Shown piece after piece: positions 1-8,099 of a stretch of 64,000 bases of DNA. Below the pieces are notes generated by a model. The model was not told the origin of the DNA and did not search any database. It saw only the letters and a program-made list of their open reading frames with translations. Numbering within the stretch: position 1 is the stretch's first letter; each line of letters begins with the position of its first letter. Origin of the DNA: Ruminobacter sp. (lineage in GTDB: Bacteria; Pseudomonadota; Gammaproteobacteria; Enterobacterales; Succinivibrionaceae). The DNA lies in contig JAGAYS010000039.1 of the NCBI GenBank assembly GCA_017940385.1, positions 1 through 64,000 on the forward strand. The letters are read 5' to 3'. A program made the translations under genes and the position numbers.

Positions 1-375
1 GTCAACAAATTTACTCGTTTAACAGCATCCTTTGAATCTTTAAAAGAAAAATGGGGTTCTGACTATCCTGGAGCCGTAAAAGTCTGGGAGAACAATTTTA
101 AACATGTACGTCAGCTCTATAATTATCCTGCCGACATATGTAAAGTGATGTATACAACCAATGCCATCGAATCTGTAAATTCCAGCCTTAGAAAGGTCTC
201 TAAAAAGGGATTCTTTGAAAATGAAAATTCGGTATTTAAAATTTTCTATCTCAGAATTACGGGGGAACTTGCCAAGAAATGGAACAATGCTAAAATACAG
301 AATCTGGCAAAGGTTCTTAATCAGCTATCCTGTCTAGATGAAATCTGTGACAGAATAGCTAAATATATTAGATAA
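1..375 (+). mobile_element. IS256-family (mutator-type) transposase, C-terminal part, cut by the window edge
   Basis: The frame is open from base 1 to a TAA at 373-375, so the N-terminus lies outside the window. The remaining 124 residues carry the C-terminal signature of IS256/MULE-type transposases: a TTNAIESVNSSLRK stretch, where the catalytic Glu of the DDE triad is expected, followed by the FxNExxxFKIFYL-type region and a helical tail. The gene would catalyse cut-and-paste or copy-out movement of its IS. Whether the element is intact cannot be told from here. The right terminal repeat should lie roughly between 385 and 430, where a TTTACAC motif typical of IS256-like ends occurs, but the left end is not visible for comparison. 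Composition is AT-richer than the housekeeping genes. Confidence 0.85.
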
Positions 376-439
376 TTTTCTCAAATGTGGCTTAACAAGG
401 GTTTACACGGAATCGCGTTCACTCTCCCTCAAAACGAAA

Positions 440-460
440 AAGCCGACAGACAGTCGGCTT
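440..460 (-). terminator. Rho-independent terminator of the toxin/immunity-like cassette
   Basis: An 8-bp perfect stem (440-447 with 453-460, 5-nt loop) is followed on the minus strand by a T-rich run. It sits about 60 bases past the stop of the minus-strand gene ending at 520. The rest of 376-519 holds the probable IS end and nothing else I can identify. Confidence 0.75.
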
Positions 461-519
461 AAAATACAATGATTGAAACCTGGTTAATCAAACCAATCAA
501 CTGATCTAATAAAAAATTT

Positions 520-1008
520 TTATGGCTCAACTCCTAGGTAAAGTTCATTTTTGGCATGATTCACATCTGTTTTAGCAAGGTTAATTATATAAACTTCAGT
601 TAATTTGCTATTATCACTTATAGCAAATATTATATTCCCCGATTTATAATAAAACTTTGGTTCCTCATCGGATAATTTAATCAGCATACCATTATTATAA
701 AGGTTAACCATAAAGGTTTCACATTCTGTTGTATCCGGGCCATCGATTATTATTGTTCCATCAATACAAATCGGGACAGACATATCTTTGTCGATCACTG
801 TGAAATGATTGCAAAGTGTTAATGTAAATCTTTTAATTACATGAGTTTCAGGATGAACGGAAATCTCAAACATATCCGTATTATTATACTTAAACTCAAT
901 AAAATGATTATTTAATTCCTCCGGGGAAAAGTTGATAATTGCGGCAAAATATTCTTCTGCAACAAATGTTGACTCCATTTGTATGGACGCATCAAATTTA
1001 TATTCCAT
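520..1008 (-). CDS. Hypothetical protein, candidate immunity protein
   Basis: A 162-aa acidic cytoplasmic protein without signal peptide or membrane segment. I cannot assign a family with certainty. The second half (about residues 90-155) has an alternating beta-strand pattern with a YKSGNIIFAISD stretch, and ends in a short helix rich in Asn, Lys and Glu. This layout resembles small immunity proteins encoded next to polymorphic-toxin C-terminal domains. The start is supported by an AAGGAG Shine-Dalgarno at 1019-1024, which overlaps the stop codon of the upstream gene, so the two are translationally coupled. Its position right after a toxin-like gene is the main argument for an immunity role. 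That role is inferred, not shown by a motif. Confidence 0.55.
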   Translation of the reverse strand: MEYKFDASIQMESTFVAEEYFAAIINFSPEELNNHFIEFKYNNTDMFEISVHPETHVIKRFTLTLCNHFTVIDKDMSVPICIDGTIIIDGPDTTECETFMVNLYNNGMLIKLSDEEPKFYYKSGNIIFAISDNSKLTEVYIINLAKTDVNHAKNELYLGVEP

Positions 1009-1022
1009 AATATAAAAACTCC

Positions 1023-1442
1023 TTATTTAAGTCCCGTGAATTTAGCATGTTTGATAACGGGATTACTATCTTTACTTCTTGGTTTGGCAAACATAAACTC
1101 CCATCGCCCCGCATAAATCATTTCGTTATAAACAATCCCACTCTTAACAGCCTTTCCGAGTGACTTCCAATAATCATAAAGAATGAACTGCGTATAAAGT
1201 TTGGGATCTCTATTTTTAAGAACTGGTGAGTCCCTTATTGAAAGAATAGTCTCATGCATATGCTTAGTTGCATTGTTGTGAGTCCACATTGTTCCTTGCG
1301 GAGTATCCACATTAAAGGATTTTGGCAGATACGTCCCCGCATAGTTACCTTGAGTTGGATGAACATGATTCCATACTTCCGCAGTATTCCAAACTTTTGT
1401 TCCCGCAGTCCTATTAAAATGTCCACTGAATTGCTTACTCAT
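1023..1442 (-). CDS. Stand-alone polymorphic-toxin-like domain protein
   Basis: 139 aa when started at the ATG at 1442, which has a good AGGAG seven bases upstream; a longer start at 1469 lacks an RBS. The protein has no signal peptide. It contains LPKSFNV, then a THNNATKHMHE block (about residues 50-60), and ends with a GRWEFMFAKPR/IKHAKF block. In my recollection this pattern (PKSF, NATKHM, W-x-F, HA) matches C-terminal toxin modules at the ends of Rhs/WXG-type polymorphic toxins; the conserved His residues could be catalytic. Here the module is a separate short gene, with no N-terminal delivery domain. It overlaps the end of the DUF4417 gene by 8 bases and is followed directly by an immunity-like gene. 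Function is inferred from pattern and context. It could instead be a phage or mobile-element accessory protein. Confidence 0.5.
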   Translation of the reverse strand: MSKQFSGHFNRTAGTKVWNTAEVWNHVHPTQGNYAGTYLPKSFNVDTPQGTMWTHNNATKHMHETILSIRDSPVLKNRDPKLYTQFILYDYWKSLGKAVKSGIVYNEMIYAGRWEFMFAKPRSKDSNPVIKHAKFTGLK

Positions 1443-2235
1443 GACTTTTTCTCCTTGCAAATACTTCATTTGTTTTGCTTGGAAAAGCGACTATTTCCAC
1501 GCCTTGCTTTTTTAAATCATCGAAAAAATCATAGTGAACTGAACCAAAGACAATTATTGCTTTTGGAGATATAGTTTCAACCATCTTGCGCAGTCCTGTC
1601 TCAAATTGTGGTCTATAAAAAGATTTTTTTAAACCACTTGCTACAGTGCCTACAGCAACAATGCTTTTTTGAGGGATTCCATCAAAGCAATAGTCCCATG
1701 TTTCACTAGTTCCCCAACGAACGTTATTTATCACAGAAATTTTGTTTTCAGAAACCCAGTTACCAAAAGCTCTCATGCGGTATGTATTGTACCTTTTCAA
1801 AGGATCTGGAAAATCAGCATAGGTAGAAAAGTCCGGAGTAATAATTCCATCAAAATGTCGGAATATATTCAAAGCCTTTTCACAGTTAAACCATATACTG
1901 TCCCGCTTACCATCAAATTTTTGATCGTCAATAAAAAAATGTATGTATGCGTTGATATGAAAATTTGGATTAACTTTAATTTCCTTTTTGTAAAGGCTTT
2001 TGGCATCGTCGTAAGATATTAGTTGAGTAGGCAGTGAAGTTGCGGTACATGGGCAGAACGGAATGTCTGATGGATAAGAAAAAGTAGCGTTTTTTACCAT
2101 GAATGCATTCCAGATATCATGACATCCCTTACGAGGGAGTACTACCAGCCAATCTTTGTCTGCAAAGTTTTCTACAAATTCATTAGCGTCAATTACCATA
2201 GGAGACGAGCCCTCATAATGTTTAAGGTCAAGCAT
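1435..2235 (-). CDS. DUF4417 domain-containing protein
   Basis: 266-aa cytoplasmic protein. The C-terminal half carries the DUF4417 pattern: WDYCFDGIPQKSIVAVGTV, then a segment PKAIIVFGSVHYDFF and a FPSKTNEV motif near the end. The family is common in phages, plasmids and integrative elements of gut bacteria, and its biochemical role is not established. The start at 2235 has an AAGGG RBS. The stop overlaps the start of the toxin-like gene (ATGAGTAA arrangement), so the three minus-strand genes 2235-520 form one coupled operon ending at the terminator at 440-460. A 10-bp inverted repeat lies 40-95 bases upstream and may be an operator. Confidence 0.7.
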   Translation of the reverse strand: MLDLKHYEGSSPMVIDANEFVENFADKDWLVVLPRKGCHDIWNAFMVKNATFSYPSDIPFCPCTATSLPTQLISYDDAKSLYKKEIKVNPNFHINAYIHFFIDDQKFDGKRDSIWFNCEKALNIFRHFDGIITPDFSTYADFPDPLKRYNTYRMRAFGNWVSENKISVINNVRWGTSETWDYCFDGIPQKSIVAVGTVASGLKKSFYRPQFETGLRKMVETISPKAIIVFGSVHYDFFDDLKKQGVEIVAFPSKTNEVFARRKSHE

Positions 2236-2274
2236 TTTATTACCCTTTTTGTGTAATTAATCTCTTTACTTTCA

Positions 2275-2330
2275 GGTGAGTTGTGCTACCATAAACATGC
2301 TTATGTGTTTTGGTTAGAGGACAACTCACC
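2275..2330. repeat. Inverted repeat upstream of the DUF4417 operon
   Basis: GGTGAGTTGT at 2275-2284 is perfectly mirrored by ACAACTCACC at 2321-2330. Inside lies a second dyad (CATAA 2290-2294 and TTATG 2301-2305). It sits between the Fic gene and the DUF4417 start, so it could be a regulator-binding site or an extruding hairpin in the leader. There is no T-run, so it is not a standard terminator. Confidence 0.5.
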
Positions 2331-2459
2331 AAATCAATTTATGGGTGCATAGCAGAAGCTTCCAACAACTGTTGTGCATCCATTAGTTTTTGTAAGAATT
2401 AAACTTTCACATAGTATCCTCCTAACATATCATATGACAATCACTCATAATTTGAATGA

Positions 2460-3536
2460 TTACTGTCTTCTCACTAAATCGAGAAGTTCCACAAAATAGT
2501 ATTTGCGTTTTCTGACTCTGTCATCACCGTGCAAAATCTGTGTTTCCTCTAACTTTTCCATGTAGCGCCGAGCTTGACTTAACGTTACAGAAAGCTGTTT
2601 TGACAAGAAATCCACCGTTATGATCGGTTGCGTAAAAACACATTCGACAATTTGATCGAATTTTGGACTATTAATAACAGCTTTAATTATTTCTCTTGTC
2701 CGTTCATAAAGCTTATTTAAAGAATCAATATACTCAATATGGTTAGTAGCCTGAACGATACATTTCTGTAAAAAGAATCTAATCCATTCATCATAGCTCT
2801 CTCCTCTTGATGAAGTTAACTTATTGTAGTACACAGCTTTGTCTTTACTTATTGCTTCGCTTATGTAAAAAAAGGGAAAATTAATAACTTTAGCCTTGTA
2901 CAAGTATAAGCTAATCAACAATCTCCCCACACGGCCATTTCCATCTTCAAAAGGATGTATTGATTCAAATTGTGCATGCATCAGAGCGGCTTTAACAAGA
3001 GCATTTATTCCATCTGTCATGCAGTTCATGAAGTCCAAAAGTTCTCTCATGTATTTTGTAGTTTCTGTACATGGTGGTGGGGTAAAAACAATAGTTCCGG
3101 CGCTATTAACAATGAAATTATCCTTGGTTTTATAATGCCCTAGCCCACTTTGCTTTTGCGGAGATAGAATCCCGTTCATCATTATTCCATGTAACGATTT
3201 TATAAAATCATCAGTAAAACAAGAACTCTGCAAAAATTCAGTTCCATAAAGAATAGCACTTGTATGGTTTAAAAACTCAACCATACTTTTATCCTTTGCT
3301 TTGGTATCATCGTTAATTTTGTCTTCTATAACGTCTGTTATTGTTGTCTGAGTTCCTTCAATCTGCATTGATGAAATAGCTTCTTTATTTCTCAACATAG
3401 GAATCAAAATTCCATTAAACTTATAGGAAGCAATTTTTGCCTCAAGAACACCTAGCAGTTTAGATGCCTCTGATAGCTCATTTAAAAAACTATTGGCATT
3501 GTATTGCCCCAGTCTTTCCGAAATTTTCAACAACAT
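2460..3536 (-). CDS. Fic family protein (class II, N-terminal inhibitory motif)
   Basis: 358 aa. An N-terminal Fic_N-like helical domain (about 1-85) contains SSMQIEG at 55-61, which fits the (S/T)xxxE(G/N) inhibitory motif. Its Glu normally blocks the ATP site, so the enzyme is probably self-inhibited and needs no separate antitoxin. The Fic core carries the complete active-site motif HPFEDGNGRVGR at 194-205, so transfer of AMP (or another phosphate-containing group) to hydroxyl side chains of a target is expected. The C-terminal 80 residues look like a winged helix (TVDFLSKQLSVTLSQARRYMEKL). This layout is the usual chromosomal Fic/DUF4172-like type. The target is unknown. It is transcribed toward the DUF4417 cassette within the same AT-rich island. 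Confidence 0.9.
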   Translation of the reverse strand: MLLKISERLGQYNANSFLNELSEASKLLGVLEAKIASYKFNGILIPMLRNKEAISSMQIEGTQTTITDVIEDKINDDTKAKDKSMVEFLNHTSAILYGTEFLQSSCFTDDFIKSLHGIMMNGILSPQKQSGLGHYKTKDNFIVNSAGTIVFTPPPCTETTKYMRELLDFMNCMTDGINALVKAALMHAQFESIHPFEDGNGRVGRLLISLYLYKAKVINFPFFYISEAISKDKAVYYNKLTSSRGESYDEWIRFFLQKCIVQATNHIEYIDSLNKLYERTREIIKAVINSPKFDQIVECVFTQPIITVDFLSKQLSVTLSQARRYMEKLEETQILHGDDRVRKRKYYFVELLDLVRRQ

Positions 3537-3759
3537 ACACTCACATCTCCAAAATAACTAAGTTTATGATATCACACTTTAGAACAGAAAACAATTATTA
3601 ACACGCATCTTTTAAAAAAACATGCGCGTTAATTCTTCTTTCGAGATCTGGATTGCATTTTATTCCCTGCTCACCAAATAGCCACTCAGGCACATTCCCG
3701 AAAATAAATCCGCTCAAAATCGTCCTCCACGTCCAGTAGATAGTAGGAGGTAACGATTT

Positions 3760-3981
3760 ATGAATACACAGAACACCGATTTTTCCCCTGCCACTGCTGA
3801 TGAAATGCTGAACGACATCCGGTACTCGAAGGCGCAGCAGATTGCTGAACTCATGCTTTCACGGGGACTTCTCCCCCCCGCCGAGTTCCAGGCTTTAACA
3901 GACATCAACCGTGAGGCCTTTAACCCGTTGTACAGGGAAATACTTCCAAATACCGGTTGCTATAAACAGCCTTCAGAGTGA
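3760..3981 (+). CDS. SHOCT-like small protein preceding a recombinase
   Basis: 73 aa with a very strong RBS (GGAGG at 3747-3751). The core (AQQIAELMLSRGLLPPAEFQAL) has the short-C-terminal-domain (SHOCT) pattern of a helix, a GLL/I turn and an E-F/Y helix. Such genes often sit immediately before large serine recombinases in integrative elements of gut bacteria, as here with a 24-base gap. A role in the element is likely but unproven. Confidence 0.6.
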   Translation: MNTQNTDFSPATADEMLNDIRYSKAQQIAELMLSRGLLPPAEFQALTDINREAFNPLYREILPNTGCYKQPSE

Positions 3982-4005
3982 TTTATATGACAGGGAGGTA
4001 ACCAT

Positions 4006-4527
4006 ATGAAGACAATCAGAAAAATAGAAAAAGGCTCACCACACTGCTTTGCCCGTCTCCGGGTGGCGGCATACTGCAGAGTGTCTACAGATCAGTATGA
4101 ACAGTTGGAAAGTCTTGAAACACAGAGATCACATTACGATGAGTACATCAGAGCACATAAGGACTGGGAGCTGGTAAACGTCTACTACGATGAAGGCATA
4201 TCCGGCACCAGAGCCGACACACGACCGGGCTTGCAGAGACTGATGGCAGACTGCCGACTGCGCCGGATCGACATGGTGCTTACCAAGTCAATAAGCCGTT
4301 TTGCCAGAAACACCGCAGACTGTCTTGCACTGGTGCGGGAGCTTATATCGCTTAACATTCCCATCCATTTCGAGAAGGAGAACTTATATACCGCAGGAAT
4401 GCCGATAAACCGCGTTTTACGGCACTTCCGAAAGGCTTTTGGTGTTTGGTTGGTGTTTAAATACTGCACGATATCACTACACACAGTGTTATACAACTTT
4501 TATAGAAGAACCCATATCGTCATCTGA
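4006..4527 (+). pseudogene. Large serine recombinase, N-terminal fragment
   Basis: The resolvase-type N-terminal catalytic domain is present: AAYCRVSTDQ with the nucleophile at Ser27, then DEGISGTRADTRPGLQRLM and LTKSISRFARNTADCL. The match stops near residue 130 (about base 4400). The remaining 45 residues have no recombinase character, and the zinc-ribbon and coiled-coil parts (normally another 350 or more residues) are missing. The break coincides with an imperfect palindrome at 4401-4423. The fragment keeps an RBS (GGGAGG, 3993-3998). It is probably the scar of a deleted integrative element or an unrelated sequence joined by recombination, and is not expected to be active. Confidence 0.85.
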
Positions 4528-4572
4528 CAAACAAGCATCAAAATCCACAACTGCCAGCATAAAACAAAAAAA

Positions 4573-4605
4573 TCTCCCGTTCCCATAAATCACGGGAACG
4601 GGAGA
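4573..4605 (-). terminator. Terminator of the C11 protease gene
   Basis: A 12-bp perfect stem (4573-4584 with 4594-4605) with a 9-nt loop is followed on the minus strand by a TTTTTTT run. It lies about 30 bases beyond the stop at 4637. Confidence 0.9.
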
Positions 4606-4636
4606 CTGCAGACGGGAAAGCTGCTCCCCGCCACCA

Positions 4637-6973
4637 TTAGTCCTTAATGTACTTCATGATGGTTTCCGCATTTTCCTCAAGGAAGGTATCAAAAAGCTTC
4701 AGTCTGATATTATCTTCATCATCAGATTCCATGTGAACCATGTCTGATGAAACATCATCGCCGGATGCATTGTAGAACGTATAGCTGAATGCCACACTGT
4801 TCTCGCCCATTGATTCCCTGATGACCTTTGAATCTTTCTTATATACGATTTCATCCATTTCAATCATATTGTCATCATCAGCCTCTCCCTGAAGAGGTGA
4901 CACGCTGAATAAAGGAATAATCCTGTCACCCGGTGTAAGGCGTACGTTGCTGCGGACCGGCAGACCTTCATCATTGTATGTCTGCATACCGATAATTCTG
5001 TACTCCTTATCCTTGCGGTCATAAATTATTTCCATCATGTATTCAGTGCCGTTGAGCTTAACCGGACTTTCATAGAAGATATAGTCATCGGTTGAATTGA
5101 CGACGTTGACTGAAAGCGGATTGCCGTCTAGGCAGATCCAGGTATTATCAACGGTATCCGTGAATAATCCCTTTTTCCAATCGGCATCAAGAGTTTCATC
5201 GAAACCGAGTACCACAATGCCTCCGTCCGGATTATCATCAGAAGGAAGATTTATCATCATGTGAGCGATATCCACACGGCTGACTTCGGCAAGCTGTTCA
5301 GTCGTAAGCTGCACGTAACTGTGTCCCTTACTGTTGAATTTAGGCATGATATTCTCTATGCTCCTGAATTCCGGAGTAAGCTTTCTGTTACCTGCTGACA
5401 ATTCAAGGGCATTGCTGAACCCGCCGGTAAGTCCCGTGGCCACGGCTGAAGCGGCATCTGAAGTTGCAGATGATGAACCGCCTGTAACATTCACGACATT
5501 GAGAAGGCCTCCGAGAATACCGCCGCCGGTTCCGACATTCTCGTCATCGTCAGCTTCATCCTCATCGTCAGCCTCATCAGCGTCGTCAGCTTCATCCTCG
5601 TCATCTTCGCCGTAGTTCTCATCATCTTCATCGTCGCTTTCTTCTTCATCATCTTCAGAAGAAGCAACGGTTCCGGCTCCGGCCCCCGCAGATGACTGCT
5701 CCAGTCCGGCGAGCATGGAAAAATACTCCTTACCGTTCTGCTGATATGCATCCAGATAACTGACCACGTCATCATCGAGAACATTAAGAATGTCACCGAA
5801 TATCTTTGCGAATCCGGTATTGACGTTGTGTTCCAGGAAGAAGGCGTATTTGTCCACGTCCTTACTTACGGGATAGTACATGGCAAGTCCTGAGCCTTTT
5901 CTGTACCTGCCGTTTCTTTTGTAGACTACGGTACTGTCAAGATTTCTAAGGACCTCGTCAGCCTTTTTGGAATCATATCTGCTCAGCCCCTGTACAAACT
6001 GCCCCATATCGAGACTTTCCGGACAGTTCGGAGCCTTTTTGGTGAAACCGTAAAACTGTACGTCTCTCTGAGCCATGCGTTCAACATAGTTTAACTGCTG
6101 TCTGTTGCTTAAGACTTTGCTGCCGACGGCTTCAGAAAAATCCATAACGGAAACGGCTAGTTTTGGAAAACGGTTCAAATCAATTACAGACAGCGTCGTG
6201 GTATCAATATCCTGGCTGCTCATGAAATCCGCATAACTGTCAACCACTGATCTGCTTACCTCAAGCGGAGTCATCTTCGGTTTTTTTACCAGTTCGGCAA
6301 GCCATATGTCATAACTCCATCCGGCACCTGGTTCCAGTTCCTCAGAAGCAATCATGTAATCGGCAAATGGACTGATAAGGGATGCCACGTTGAAATTCGC
6401 CATCATACAGGCATCGAAACCGATAATGTCAAAGTATTTAAAGGCTCTGTCACCAAAAGCGCTGCTCATGGCCACGTGCACCTCATCCATTTTAAGGAAG
6501 GAGTCCTGATACAGCTCATCATAGCCGACACCGCCGGCAGGGCCTCCACCGTGATTCCAGAGAATCAGCATCTTGTGTTCGGCATCATAGCGGGAATCAC
6601 CCCACTTTATAAAATCCGTCAAAGTTTCGGCATCGCCCATCGACCTGTTCTTAACAGCGTCCAGCTTGACAAGCTTTCCGTTCTCAACGGTATATCTTCC
6701 GAGCTCACTGCTGGATATTTTACCGTGCCACTTTCTGGCACCTCCGGTTTCAACAATAACCCTGACATTCTTGCCGGGATTTGCCTCAATGATCTCATTC
6801 AGGTCACCTGAGGCTGCCCCGCCATCGGACTCCAGATCACTGCCGACCAGATAAATATACACAAGCCAGTCACTTTTCTGCTTTCCTGCGGCCTGACAGA
6901 TAACCGGATACATTCCGGAAATCATGAACACGGCCAGAATCAAAAGCAGCTTCTTAAAATAAACATGAATCAT
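4637..6973 (-). CDS. Secreted clostripain-family (C11) cysteine peptidase
   Basis: 778 aa. An N-terminal signal peptide (Lys-Lys, hydrophobic 9-20, cleavage near ICQAAG at 25-30) predicts export. The C11 fold follows: WLVYIYLVGSDLES at 36-49, the catalytic His in ILWNHGGG (His141) and the catalytic Cys in GFDACMM (Cys189). The family cleaves after Arg or Lys and often self-activates. Residues about 434-481 form an almost purely Asp/Glu linker, followed by a Gly/Ser-rich stretch, and a beta-rich C-terminal domain occupies about 540-778. Clostripain homologues are typical of Clostridia and other gut anaerobes and are uncommon in Gammaproteobacteria. The gene stands alone with its own terminator. 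Confidence 0.88.
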   Translation of the reverse strand: MIHVYFKKLLLILAVFMISGMYPVICQAAGKQKSDWLVYIYLVGSDLESDGGAASGDLNEIIEANPGKNVRVIVETGGARKWHGKISSSELGRYTVENGKLVKLDAVKNRSMGDAETLTDFIKWGDSRYDAEHKMLILWNHGGGPAGGVGYDELYQDSFLKMDEVHVAMSSAFGDRAFKYFDIIGFDACMMANFNVASLISPFADYMIASEELEPGAGWSYDIWLAELVKKPKMTPLEVSRSVVDSYADFMSSQDIDTTTLSVIDLNRFPKLAVSVMDFSEAVGSKVLSNRQQLNYVERMAQRDVQFYGFTKKAPNCPESLDMGQFVQGLSRYDSKKADEVLRNLDSTVVYKRNGRYRKGSGLAMYYPVSKDVDKYAFFLEHNVNTGFAKIFGDILNVLDDDVVSYLDAYQQNGKEYFSMLAGLEQSSAGAGAGTVASSEDDEEESDDEDDENYGEDDEDEADDADEADDEDEADDDENVGTGGGILGGLLNVVNVTGGSSSATSDAASAVATGLTGGFSNALELSAGNRKLTPEFRSIENIMPKFNSKGHSYVQLTTEQLAEVSRVDIAHMMINLPSDDNPDGGIVVLGFDETLDADWKKGLFTDTVDNTWICLDGNPLSVNVVNSTDDYIFYESPVKLNGTEYMMEIIYDRKDKEYRIIGMQTYNDEGLPVRSNVRLTPGDRIIPLFSVSPLQGEADDDNMIEMDEIVYKKDSKVIRESMGENSVAFSYTFYNASGDDVSSDMVHMESDDEDNIRLKLFDTFLEENAETIMKYIKD

Positions 6974-7122
6974 AATGCTACCAAATATTAAGTTCCGTTA
7001 TAAATAATTACAGAGCCCATTATAGACAAAACCATGCTGCAAAACCTGAACTGAATGCAACTCTCTGAAAAATACGTTTGCAGAAGGACTTTTACTTAAC
7101 GGAAAACACGTCCGGACAAAAA

Positions 7123-7151
7123 AACCCGGGACAACTCTGATGCCCCGGGTT
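7123..7151 (-). terminator. Terminator of adk
   Basis: An 8-bp perfect stem (7123-7130 with 7144-7151) is followed on the minus strand by seven T. It lies 26 bases after the adk stop. Confidence 0.88.
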
Positions 7152-7176
7152 CACGCATTCAAAAAAAGGTTACTTA

Positions 7177-7836
<660 letters not shown>

Positions 7837-8014
7837 TCAATAATAAAAAAAACAGCGATAAGAAATCGCCACAAAAAACCATTCACATTATAAGCAAATA
7901 GAACAAACCATACAAGCTGACAGACGGATTTAAAACCTTTTCAGAAAGAATGTCTGCCATTGCGGAAGAACCATTTTCACGCAGTAAACGGAATGTTTTC
8001 CATTCACCAAAATT

Positions 8015-8046
8015 AAGCCGCACGGCTCGGTCAGAACCGTACGGCT
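8015..8046 (-). terminator. Probable htpG terminator
   Basis: AAGCCG-x-ACGG pairs with CCGT-x-CGGCTT across a short loop, followed on the minus strand by AATTTT. It lies about 55 bases after the htpG stop. A 63-aa frame at 7883-8074 overlaps it and is not considered a gene. Confidence 0.7.
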
Positions 8047-8099
8047 TCTGTTTCTGCACGACTTCGGGGCTCATACCCCGCTAAGCCGTCACCAGGCAA

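Noticed and set aside
7883..8074. 63-aa minus-strand frame after htpG
   Set aside because: It is covered by the htpG terminator hairpin and has no RBS.
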